Assembly: GCA_038234155.1 (NCBI GenBank)
Contig: JBBSUT010000135.1
Location: 1 to 6,545 of the forward strand
Reading direction: 5' to 3'
Source: Novosphingopyxis sp038234155
Lineage (GTDB): Bacteria > Pseudomonadota > Alphaproteobacteria > Sphingomonadales > Sphingomonadaceae
Length of the DNA: 6,545 nucleotides
Position 1 is the stretch's first letter. The number at the start of each line of letters is the position of its first letter. Made by a program: the position numbers and the translations under genes. Of the stretch, positions 1 to 5,651 are shown one piece after another. The notes beneath the pieces are model-generated. The model did not search any database. It was given only the letters and a program-made list of their open reading frames with translations, and was not told where the DNA came from.

Positions 1-1652
1 CCTGCGGTCAGGTCTCGGCTCCAGCGGACAGCGCCGGCCACCGGATCGAACGCCACGATCCGTGCCCCGCCGATCGCCATTCGCGGTGGCAAGGGCGCCG
101 CAGGACGCGGTCCATTCGCCGGGGCCGCTGTCGGCTGGGACGCCCGCACCTCGGTGAAGCGCGGCAGCTGGAAATAGACGAGGCCGGTCTGCGGATTGAA
201 GCTCATCCACCTGGCGGGACGGTCCGGACGCACCGGCGGAAAAATCGCGCGCGGCGGCTGGGCTGCCGCCGCCGCGGGTTTCGCCGCTTTGGCGGATGCG
301 GATACGGGCGCGGATGTTTGCGCTGGCACCGGCCGTCCGGTGAGCGGATCAAAACCTTGCGTCCACCGCGCGCCATCATAGAGCGCGGTTGCCGAAATCA
401 GCGTGCCGTCCACGCGGTCGATCACGAAGAAAAAGCCGTTGTCCGATGCGTGCAGCAGCACCTTGCGCATGGCCACCGCGGCGGGCTGGCCCGACGGCGC
501 GGCGTCCGGATCGTTCGGATCGGGCCTTGCTTTGGGCGCGGCCTGCGTTGCCGCGCGCGCCTTGGGCTGTGGGCGGGAGACCGGCAGTTCGGCCAGCACG
601 AACGGCTGATCGGCGCCAAAGGCCGGCTGGCCCCCGGGTGTTTCCTGATAATGCCACAGATATTCGCCATTGTCCGGATCGAGCGCAACGACCGAGGACA
701 GGAACAGACGGTCGCCCGCTTTTCCGGCGGGGGCAAGGCCGAGGGCGGGAGCGGCGGCAGGAGCGGTGGGCGTTCCGGGGCCGACGCCGATGTACAGCCG
801 GTCCAGATCGGGATCATAGGTGATCGCGTCGGTTACCCGTCCGCCCGCGGCCGCGCCCAGAACGGCGCCGCCCCAGGTCTGCACCGCGGTCTGCAATACG
901 GCATCGCTCGACGCCTTGTCCGGCGGTCCCTCGCCCTTGGGCACGGTGTAGAAACGCCAGCGCAACGTGCCGTCGCTCACGTCATAGGCGGATACGTAAC
1001 CGCGCGCCCCGCGCGCGCTGTCGCCGCTGCCGACGATGACCATGTTCTTGACCACGCGCGGCGGCGCGGTGAGCACATTGTCGGCGCCGTCTCCGCCCGT
1101 CTTCACCGCCCAGAGCTGCGCGCCGGTGATGGCGTCCAGTGCAATCAGCTGGCCGTCCAGCGTGCCCAGAAACAGCCGACCCTTCCAGATCGCGATGCCC
1201 TGATTGCCTTTGCCGACAGCGTTGGCGCTCGCTGCGGTGCCATCGGGCTGATCCAGGCCCGATCCAAAGGACCACAGCTGCTCGCCGCTTGCGGCATCGA
1301 ACGCAAACACGCGCGAACGCGGTGTCGTCAGATAGATTTTTCCATCGACGGCGATGGGCGTAGACTGCGGTATCTCGCCGTCGGGCAGATCGGCTGTCCA
1401 CGCGATCCCCAGCCGACCCACATTCGATCGATCGATCTGCGATAGCGGCGAATAGCGCTGTTCGTAATAGTTGAAACCGGCTGCCGCCCAGTTGGTCCCG
1501 TCGCCGCCGGTCTTCAGATAATCCCCGTCGATCTGCGTCGCGGCGACCGTGGCCTGCGGTGTGGGCGCGGCCTTGTCCCGATCGTCCCGGGTAAAGTCGC
1601 AACCGGCCAGCAGCAGAGCGGGGGCCAGCAGTCCAAGCCATTGCAATTGCAT
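1..1652 (-). CDS. PQQ-dehydrogenase-like beta-propeller lipoprotein, partial (C-terminus off the left edge)
   Basis: 550 codons are visible and the frame is still open at base 1. The N-terminus is a lipoprotein signal: a hydrophobic run with lipobox LAGC (residues 15-18), so Cys18 would be lipidated. Asp19 follows it, which in E. coli favours inner-membrane retention. From residue 43 the protein follows the methanol/ethanol PQQ dehydrogenase family: QRYSPLSQIDRSNVGRLG (65-82), GTLDGQLIALDAITG (163-177), RGYVSAYD (217-224), WRFYTVP (232-238), GDRLFLSSVVALD (313-325), WHYQETPG (333-340), NGFFFVIDR (405-413), MSFNPQTGLVYF (483-494). These are recurring blade strands of the eight-bladed propeller. 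The usual vicinal Cys pair, the metal ligands and the catalytic Asp are all replaced (see findings), so oxidoreductase activity is doubtful. Ala/Pro-rich stretches lie near 296-310, 357-391, 443-480 and 503-523. The ATG start is preceded by GTGAGG 11 bases upstream. The family is well supported; the role and any C-terminal cytochrome domain are unknown. Confidence 0.88.
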   Translation of the reverse strand, partial: MQLQWLGLLAPALLLAGCDFTRDDRDKAAPTPQATVAATQIDGDYLKTGGDGTNWAAAGFNYYEQRYSPLSQIDRSNVGRLGIAWTADLPDGEIPQSTPIAVDGKIYLTTPRSRVFAFDAASGEQLWSFGSGLDQPDGTAASANAVGKGNQGIAIWKGRLFLGTLDGQLIALDAITGAQLWAVKTGGDGADNVLTAPPRVVKNMVIVGSGDSARGARGYVSAYDVSDGTLRWRFYTVPKGEGPPDKASSDAVLQTAVQTWGGAVLGAAAGGRVTDAITYDPDLDRLYIGVGPGTPTAPAAAPALGLAPAGKAGDRLFLSSVVALDPDNGEYLWHYQETPGGQPAFGADQPFVLAELPVSRPQPKARAATQAAPKARPDPNDPDAAPSGQPAAVAMRKVLLHASDNGFFFVIDRVDGTLISATALYDGARWTQGFDPLTGRPVPAQTSAPVSASAKAAKPAAAAAQPPRAIFPPVRPDRPARWMSFNPQTGLVYFQLPRFTEVRASQPTAAPANGPRPAAPLPPRMAIGGARIVAFDPVAGAVRWSRDLTA

Positions 1653-1727
1653 TATCGTCCATACCTCACGCGCCAACGCTAACGTGGCGGCGGTTTGGGG
1701 TAAAGTGCTGGTTGGAAATTTCATGCA

Positions 1728-1753
1728 GGCGTGAGTGTAGCCCGGCGTGAGTG
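1728..1753. repeat. 10-bp direct repeat in the leader of the propeller gene
   Basis: GGCGTGAGTG occurs at 1728-1737 and again at 1744-1753, a 16-bp period with a 6-bp spacer. It lies in the 149-bp gap between the map stop codon and the propeller-gene start. Paired direct repeats of this size can be binding half-sites for a regulator, but no particular regulator is recognised. The repeat itself is certain; its function is inferred. Confidence 0.5.
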
Positions 1754-1766
1754 CAGGGGGGACGGA

Positions 1767-1772
1767 CTTATA
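1767..1772 (-). promoter_or_regulatory. Possible -10 element (TATAAG) for the propeller gene
   Basis: On the minus strand TATAAG matches the sigma-70 -10 consensus at 5 of 6 positions. It lies about 115 bases upstream of the propeller-gene ATG and just upstream of the direct repeats. No good -35 hexamer is found 16 to 18 bases further upstream, so this is weak. It would give the propeller gene its own promoter instead of read-through from map. Confidence 0.2.
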
Positions 1773-1801
1773 GGCACCGCGCCTCCGCTGCCCGATCGCG
1801 A

Positions 1802-2629
1802 TCAGTAAGGCGGTTGGTGCAGACCCTTGGGGCTTTGGGTGAAAATCTCGCAGCCGTCCGCCGTGATGCCGATCGAATGTTCGAACTGCGCGGACAATTT
1901 GCGATCGCGCGTCACGGCGGTCCAGCCGTCGTCGAGCACCTTGACCCCCGCCTTGCCGATATTGATCATCGGCTCTATCGTCAGGAACATGCCTTCCTTC
2001 AGCGCCACGCCGGTTCCGGGGCGGCCGGCATGCACCACTTCGGGCGCATCGTGGAACAGGCGGCCCAGGCCGTGGCCGCAAAATTCGCGCACCACGCCGT
2101 AGCGGTTGGCTTCGGCATGGTTCTGAATTGCCGCGCCGATATCGCCCAGCCGGACGCCGGGGCGGGCCATGTCGACACCGATCATCAGGCACTCATAGGT
2201 CACCTCGACCAGTTTGCGCGCCTTCAGCGGCACGTCGCCGACCAGGAACATGCGGCTGGTGTCGCCATGCCAGCCGTCGATGATGATGGTCACGTCTATG
2301 TTGACGATATCGCCGTCCTTCAGCGATTTGTCGTTCGGGATCCCGTGGCACACGACATGATTGATCGAGGTGCAGCAGCTGTGCGTGAACCCGCGGTATC
2401 CCAGCGTGGCCGGCACGCCGCCGAGCGCCAACATGTGCGTGCGCACGATATCATCCAGCTCACCCGTCGTTACGCCCGGCACGACATGGGCGACGAGCGC
2501 GTCAAGCACTTCGGCGGCGGCACGGCCGGCGCGGCGCATGCCGGCAAAACCTTCCTCCCCGTGCAGCTTGATGGCGCCGTCGCGCGGGGCGGCGGCTTCT
2601 TGCGGACTGACTGAGACATATTGATCCAT
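1802..2629 (-). CDS. map: Type I methionine aminopeptidase
   Basis: A cytoplasmic dinuclear-metal peptidase that removes the initiator Met from nascent proteins when the second residue is small. The 275-residue product is close to the roughly 264 of the E. coli enzyme; the extra length is an N-terminal extension of about 15 to 20 residues. All five metal ligands of the pita-bread fold are visible: Asp112 (NIDVT), Asp123 (WHGDTSRMF), His186 (CGHGLGR), Glu219 (LTIEPM) and Glu250 (QFEHSI). The substrate-binding His95 is in HVVCHGIPND, and His193 (LFHDAP) matches the second active-site His. There is no N-terminal zinc-finger extension and no type II insert. The start has only a weak GGCGG purine tract. 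It is divergent from the CinA-like gene and upstream, in the same direction, of the propeller gene. Confidence 0.97.
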   Translation of the reverse strand: MDQYVSVSPQEAAAPRDGAIKLHGEEGFAGMRRAGRAAAEVLDALVAHVVPGVTTGELDDIVRTHMLALGGVPATLGYRGFTHSCCTSINHVVCHGIPNDKSLKDGDIVNIDVTIIIDGWHGDTSRMFLVGDVPLKARKLVEVTYECLMIGVDMARPGVRLGDIGAAIQNHAEANRYGVVREFCGHGLGRLFHDAPEVVHAGRPGTGVALKEGMFLTIEPMINIGKAGVKVLDDGWTAVTRDRKLSAQFEHSIGITADGCEIFTQSPKGLHQPPY

Positions 2630-2644
2630 GACCGCCGATATAGG

Positions 2645-2682
2645 GCAAAGCTGCGCTCTTTGCGAGACGCTTTGGCGCGTCT
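2645..2682. promoter_or_regulatory. Two adjacent inverted repeats in the map / CinA-like divergent promoter region
   Basis: Two perfect 6-bp inverted repeats stand side by side in the 66-bp gap between the divergent starts. One is GCAAAG (2645-2650) with CTTTGC (2658-2663); the other is AGACGC (2665-2670) with GCGTCT (2677-2682). They may be operators, or stem-loops in the leader of the map transcript. No convincing -35/-10 pair was found on either strand; a CCTATATC stretch lies 11 to 18 bases before the map ATG. Confidence 0.35.
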
Positions 2683-2695
2683 ATGGACCGGAGCC

Positions 2696-3454
2696 ATGGA
2701 CAAAAACCGCATCTGGACCGCCGCGCTCGTCATCATCGGGGACGAAATCCTCTCCGGCCGGACGCAGGACAAGAACATCGCACAGATCGCCAGCTGGCTG
2801 AACGTGCAGGGTATTCGGCTGGCCGAGGTCCGCGTGGTCGCCGATGACATGGACGCGATTGCCGAGGCGGTGAACAGCTTGCGCGCGCGCAATGACTATC
2901 TGTTCACCACCGGCGGCATCGGCCCGACGCATGACGACATCACGGTGGATGCCATCGCCGCGGCGCTGGGGCTCGCGGTGGTCGTCCACCCGGAAGCGCG
3001 TGCGACGCTGGAGCGCTATTATGAAAGCAAGGGCGGCATCAACGAGGGCCGCCTGCGCATGGCGCGCGTGCCCGAGGGCGGCGATTTGATCCCCAACCGG
3101 ATGAGCGGCGCGCCGGGCATCACCGTGGGCAACATCTTCATTATGGCGGGGGTGCCGCACATCACCGCGGGGATGCTCGACGCGCTCACCGGCACGCTGG
3201 AAGGCGGCGCGCCGCTGCTGTCGGAGCAGATCGGCTGCCGGGTGGCCGAGAGCGAGGTCGCCGGACTGCTGCGCGAGACCGAGAAAGCGCATGAGGGGTG
3301 CCAGATCGGCAGCTATCCATTCTTCCGCGAGGGCAAGGTGGGGGCGAATTTCGTGGTGCGGTCGACCGAGCAGGACCGGCTGGACGGGTGCATCGATGCG
3401 CTGAAGACGGGGCTGCACGCGATGGGGTATGAGGTTGTGGACGGCGGGATTTAA
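2696..3454 (+). CDS. CinA N-terminal-domain protein (competence/damage-inducible protein A family, molybdopterin-binding fold)
   Basis: 252 residues, essentially one MoCF-biosynthesis (MoaB/MogA-like) domain. Visible motifs are GDEILSGRTQDKN (15-27), the family signature TTGGIGPTHDD (71-81) and an MAGVPH turn (150-155). Full-length CinA, near 400 residues, carries a C-terminal nicotinamide-nucleotide amidase (PncC) domain; that is absent here, as in many alphaproteobacterial homologues. In full-length CinA the N-domain has ADP-ribose pyrophosphatase activity; whether the short form does the same, or binds a molybdopterin-like ligand, cannot be told from sequence. The ATG at 2696 is preferred because homology starts within about 10 residues of it and GGAG lies just before it. 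The in-frame ATG at 2621 would overlap the start of the divergent map gene. The stop codon lies at the edge of the mirrored repeat. Confidence 0.9.
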   Translation: MDKNRIWTAALVIIGDEILSGRTQDKNIAQIASWLNVQGIRLAEVRVVADDMDAIAEAVNSLRARNDYLFTTGGIGPTHDDITVDAIAAALGLAVVVHPEARATLERYYESKGGINEGRLRMARVPEGGDLIPNRMSGAPGITVGNIFIMAGVPHITAGMLDALTGTLEGGAPLLSEQIGCRVAESEVAGLLRETEKAHEGCQIGSYPFFREGKVGANFVVRSTEQDRLDGCIDALKTGLHAMGYEVVDGGI

Positions 3455-3595
3455 ATCCTCCCGGGAACGGGGAGGGGGACCGCCGACGAAGTCGGTGGTG
3501 GAGGGGGTTCTCCTCATCGAATTTTGATCTAAGCGGAGAGCCCCCTCCGTCAGCGCTTGCGCGCTGCCACCTCCCCATGAATGGGGGAGGATTTT
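3453..3595. repeat. Mirrored CCTCCCC/GGGGAGG intergenic repeat (REPIN/MITE-like)
   Basis: Two arms of about 60 bp (3453-3513 and 3535-3595) form an imperfect inverted repeat around a 21-bp spacer that is A+T-richer than its surroundings. The arm ends are nearly identical when one is reverse-complemented: AAATCCTCCC at the outer ends and GGAGGGGG plus TCTCC at the inner ends. Each arm also holds its own small hairpins: CCTCCC/GGGAGG (3457-3475) and ACCGCCGAC/GTCGGTGGT (3479-3499) on the left; CAGCGC/GCGCTG (3551-3566) and CCTCCCC/GGGGAGG (3570-3590) on the right. The element overlaps the CinA-like stop codon and ends two bases before the ccmB stop codon. I recall similar elements as abundant in sphingomonad genomes; copy number here cannot be tested from one window. 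Confidence 0.85.
3570..3595 (+). terminator. Intrinsic terminator-like hairpin for the CinA-like gene
   Basis: CCTCCCC (3570-3576) pairs with GGGGAGG (3584-3590) over a 7-base loop, followed by ATTTT. It forms the right end of the mirrored repeat. The left-end hairpin (3457-3475) read on the minus strand, followed by ATTTAAAT, could do the same for the incoming ccmAB transcript. The T-runs are short, so efficiency is uncertain. Confidence 0.5.
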
Positions 3596-3597
3596 GG

Positions 3598-4236
3598 CTA
3601 CTCCCGCAAAGCCCGCAGCGCTGCGCCTGCCGCGAACGGCGCCAGCACGGTCAGCCCCAGGCTCACCGCCGCCAGCAACGCCATGCCGCCCCGTGCGCTC
3701 GGATCGAGGCTGCCCGCGCCGAAGATCAACACCGGGATCGCCAGCGGCAACAGCATCAGCCCCGCCGCGCCGCCGCCCGCGCGGGCGGTCAGCGCGGCGA
3801 TGGTGACCGACAACGCCGCCAGCGCAGGGGTTGCGATGGCAAGGCCCGCCAGCAGTGTGGCCAGCATGCGCCCGTCCAGATCGAACAGCGCCGCACCCAC
3901 CAGCGCGGCGAGCAGCAGCGGCGGGCCGAAGCTCAGCCAGTGCGCGGCGATTTTCAGCGCGGCGACCGCCTCATCCGCCCAGCCGCGCACCGCCAGCTGA
4001 TCGAGATGTCCGCTCTCCCAGTCCGGCTTGATCAGCCGCTCGATCGGCAGGAGCGCGGCCAGCAGCGCGGCGATCCATAGCATCGCTCCGCCGGTGGCGC
4101 GCAGCAATCTGGCGTCTGGCCCGATGGCGAAAGGATAGAGGATCGCCACCACCAGGAAAAACAGGACCGGCAGCCACAGGCCCCCGCCGCTCCAGGCCAG
4201 CCGCACATCGCGCATGATGAGGCGCAGGCCGTTCAT
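3598..4236 (-). CDS. ccmB: Heme exporter protein CcmB (ABC permease)
   Basis: An integral inner-membrane subunit that, with CcmA and CcmC, forms the ABC complex releasing holo-CcmE for attachment of heme to c-type cytochromes (system I maturation). The 212 residues match the usual 215 to 220. About six hydrophobic segments are visible: roughly 18-38, 47-64, 100-118, 124-148, 155-175 and 185-207. Family-typical stretches include YPFAIGPD (34-41), LLPIERLIKPDWESGHLDQL (62-81) and LPLAIPVLIFGAGS (163-176). Its ATG overlaps the ccmA stop codon (ATGA at 4233-4236), so the two are probably translationally coupled. It is the last gene of its unit: no ccmC follows, and the next gene is convergent. 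Confidence 0.96.
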   Translation of the reverse strand: MNGLRLIMRDVRLAWSGGGLWLPVLFFLVVAILYPFAIGPDARLLRATGGAMLWIAALLAALLPIERLIKPDWESGHLDQLAVRGWADEAVAALKIAAHWLSFGPPLLLAALVGAALFDLDGRMLATLLAGLAIATPALAALSVTIAALTARAGGGAAGLMLLPLAIPVLIFGAGSLDPSARGGMALLAAVSLGLTVLAPFAAGAALRALRE

Positions 4237-4856
4237 GCCGGCGCGCCCGTGCCCTTGCCGATATCCAGCACCGTGGCCGGTGCGATGCCGATGGGGATGT
4301 GCGAGGCGACGACCAGCGTGGTACCCGCCTCCACCGCGCGCGCCAGTGCGCCCGCCATCAGCGCGGCGCTGGCCGCGTCCAGCCCGTTCATCGGTTCGTC
4401 CAGCAGCAGCACGTCCGCGCCCGATTGCAGCGCGCGCGCCACCACCGCGCGCGTGGTCTGGCCGCTCGACAGCATCCGCACCGGCACGTCGCGGAGCGGG
4501 CCGAGGCCGAGCGCCTCCATTGCCGCTTCGCTGACAGGGTGCGCGCGCCCGTCCATGGCCGCCCAGAGACGCAGGGCGCTCAACAGCGTCCGCTGCGGAT
4601 CCAGGGCGTGCCGTTCGTCCGCCAGCGCGATCCGGCCATCAACCCGGATCGATCCCGCAGCAGGCCGCAAAAGGCCCGCCAGGATGCGCAGCAAGCTGGA
4701 TTTTCCCGCGCCATTGGGCCCGGTCAGCAGCCCCAATGTGCCGGCTTGAACGTGCCAGTCCACGCCCTCGAAGACCAGCCGCCCGCCGCGCAGACAGGCC
4801 AGCCGCTCGATCCTGATGACGGGCGAACCCGCGCGCTCGGCTTGACGCTGCTCCAT
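4233..4856 (-). CDS. ccmA: Heme exporter ATP-binding protein CcmA
   Basis: The cytoplasmic ATPase of the CcmAB(CD) complex in cytochrome c maturation. 207 residues, a normal CcmA length. Walker A GPNGAGKS (46-53), ABC signature LSSGQ (129-133), Walker B VLLLDEP (149-155), D-loop GLD (158-160) and switch His186 (ASH) are all present. Where CcmA proteins usually have a GHQ-type Q-loop, this one reads ADERHALD (79-86), with Arg82 in the Gln position by my alignment. The ATG at 4856 lacks a strong Shine-Dalgarno sequence. A TTGGCA hexamer in the minus-strand upstream gap could be a -35, but no good -10 partner is seen. It is divergent from the pterin dehydratase gene with 53 bp between starts. 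Confidence 0.96.
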   Translation of the reverse strand: MEQRQAERAGSPVIRIERLACLRGGRLVFEGVDWHVQAGTLGLLTGPNGAGKSSLLRILAGLLRPAAGSIRVDGRIALADERHALDPQRTLLSALRLWAAMDGRAHPVSEAAMEALGLGPLRDVPVRMLSSGQTTRAVVARALQSGADVLLLDEPMNGLDAASAALMAGALARAVEAGTTLVVASHIPIGIAPATVLDIGKGTGAPA

Positions 4857-4909
4857 CGCGCGACTTAGGCACGGGACATCTCATATGCCAAGCCGGAGAC
4901 GCAAAGATC

Positions 4910-5197
4910 ATGATCCAGAAACTCAGCGACAGCGCCCGCACCGCGGCCCTGACCGAACTGGACGGGTGGACGCACGACGCACAGCGCGATGCGATCTCGA
5001 GAACATTTGCCTTCCCCGATTTTGTCACCGCGTTCGGCTTCATGACGCGCGTGGCGCTCCACGCCGAAAAGGCGGATCATCATCCCGAATGGTCGAATGT
5101 CTACGGCAGGGTGGAGATCACGCTGACCACGCATGATTGCGATGGTCTGAGCGAAAAAGACGTGGCGCTGGCCAGGCTTGTCGACGGTCTGGTGTGA
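4910..5197 (+). CDS. phhB: 4a-hydroxytetrahydrobiopterin dehydratase (pterin-4a-carbinolamine dehydratase)
   Basis: A small cytoplasmic enzyme that dehydrates 4a-hydroxytetrahydropterin, the by-product of aromatic amino acid hydroxylases, so the pterin cofactor can be recycled. The 95 residues cover the whole PCD/DCoH domain. The signature EKADHHPEWSNVYGRVEI (53-70), followed by LTTHDCDGLSEKDVALA (72-88), gives the catalytic histidines His57, His58 and His75 and the conserved Trp61. The second Gly of the usual GGL turn context is preceded by Asp (DGL), a mild variation. ATG 4910 is chosen over the out-of-frame ATG at 4885; GGAG lies 11 bases upstream. No aromatic hydroxylase gene is in the window, so its partner enzyme, or another pterin/molybdopterin role, is open. 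Confidence 0.95.
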   Translation: MIQKLSDSARTAALTELDGWTHDAQRDAISRTFAFPDFVTAFGFMTRVALHAEKADHHPEWSNVYGRVEITLTTHDCDGLSEKDVALARLVDGLV

Positions 5198-5203
5198 ACC
5201 TGC

Positions 5204-5221
5204 CGCGGCCTCAAGGCCGCG
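5204..5221. terminator. GC-rich hairpin between convergent genes
   Basis: CGCGGCC (5204-5210) and GGCCGCG (5215-5221) form a perfect 7-bp stem with a TCAA tetraloop. It lies in the 30-bp gap between the pterin dehydratase stop and the stop of the convergent metallopeptidase gene. There is no T-run, so it is terminator-like at best, but its position suits a shared two-way stop. Confidence 0.45.
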
Positions 5222-5227
5222 TGGCCG

Positions 5228-5608
5228 CTAGGTTTCATCTTCCAGCGCGTGCATGTCATCGTCGCTCAGGCCGAAATGATGGCCGATCTCGTGGATGGTG
5301 ACATGGTGGATCAGCCGCTCCAGCGAAATGTCGCGGTCGCGCGCTTCGGCCAGGATCGGCATCCGGAACAGATAGATGCGATCGGGCGCGCCGCCGGGGA
5401 TGTCCCATATGCTCTTCTCGCCGATCGGGCGGCCGCTATAAAGGCCGGATAGCTGCATCGGATGGGTCAGCCCCACCGATTGCAGCATATCCGCATCGGC
5501 CATGTCCTGTACGCGCACCACCACATCGTTCAGATGCTGCCGGAACTGGTCCGGCAGCGCGGCGATCGATCGCCGAGCGATCGCTTCCATCGCGTCGATG
5601 TCCATCAT
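5228..5608 (-). CDS. Small zincin-like metallopeptidase family protein
   Basis: 126 residues with a clear zinc-protease motif near the C-terminus: HEIGHHFGLSD (106-116), i.e. HExxHxxGxxD. His106 and His110 would bind zinc, Glu107 would be catalytic, and Asp116 (or Asp117) would be the third ligand. This fits the short bacterial Zincin_1 family (PF06262 type), whose substrates are mostly unknown. No signal peptide or membrane segment is seen, so it is probably cytoplasmic. The start is taken as one of the paired ATGs at 5608/5605 because homology-like sequence begins there. The same frame stays open to an ATG at 5731, but that extension lies inside the upstream SDR gene and is Ala/Arg/Trp-rich. 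It starts 43 bp after the SDR gene and probably shares its transcript. It could be a protein-quality or regulatory protease; that is a guess. Confidence 0.85.
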   Translation of the reverse strand: MMDIDAMEAIARRSIAALPDQFRQHLNDVVVRVQDMADADMLQSVGLTHPMQLSGLYSGRPIGEKSIWDIPGGAPDRIYLFRMPILAEARDRDISLERLIHHVTIHEIGHHFGLSDDDMHALEDET

Positions 5609-5651
5609 GCCCGCCAAACGGCGCGCGCGGGCCGGGGGCGATGCAGCCGGT

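Noticed and set aside
318..1445. Long plus-strand open frame (375 codons) across the left part
   Set aside because: It is antisense to the propeller gene, has no recognisable motif, and its Arg/His/Gly-rich composition is what high-GC coding sequence gives in a shadow frame.
982..1662. Minus-strand frame of 226 codons starting at the ATG at 1662
   Set aside because: It overlaps the propeller gene on the same strand in another frame; its product is Arg-rich with no family motif, whereas the chosen frame gives clear PQQ-family repeats.
1794..1803. Palindrome GATCGCGATC at the map stop codon
   Set aside because: Short self-complementary GATC/CG words recur by chance in this base composition, and no T-run or partner repeat supports a terminator.
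1751..2614. Plus-strand open frame of 287 codons
   Set aside because: Antisense to map, which has all its metal ligands; the antisense product is His/Arg/Ala-rich and unrecognisable.
2621..2695. 25-residue N-terminal extension of the CinA-like protein from the ATG at 2621
   Set aside because: It would overlap the start of the divergent map gene and use the whole promoter region as coding; family homology starts after the ATG at 2696.
2681..3517. Minus-strand open frame of 278 codons
   Set aside because: Antisense to the CinA-like gene and runs into the mirrored repeat; no motif seen.
3186..3578. Open frames running through the mirrored repeat
   Set aside because: The repeat's CCTCCCC modules create Pro/Ser/Arg-rich spurious frames; there is no start signal or family match.
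4299..4868. Plus-strand open frame of 189 codons
   Set aside because: Antisense to ccmA; Gln/Arg/His-rich with no motif.
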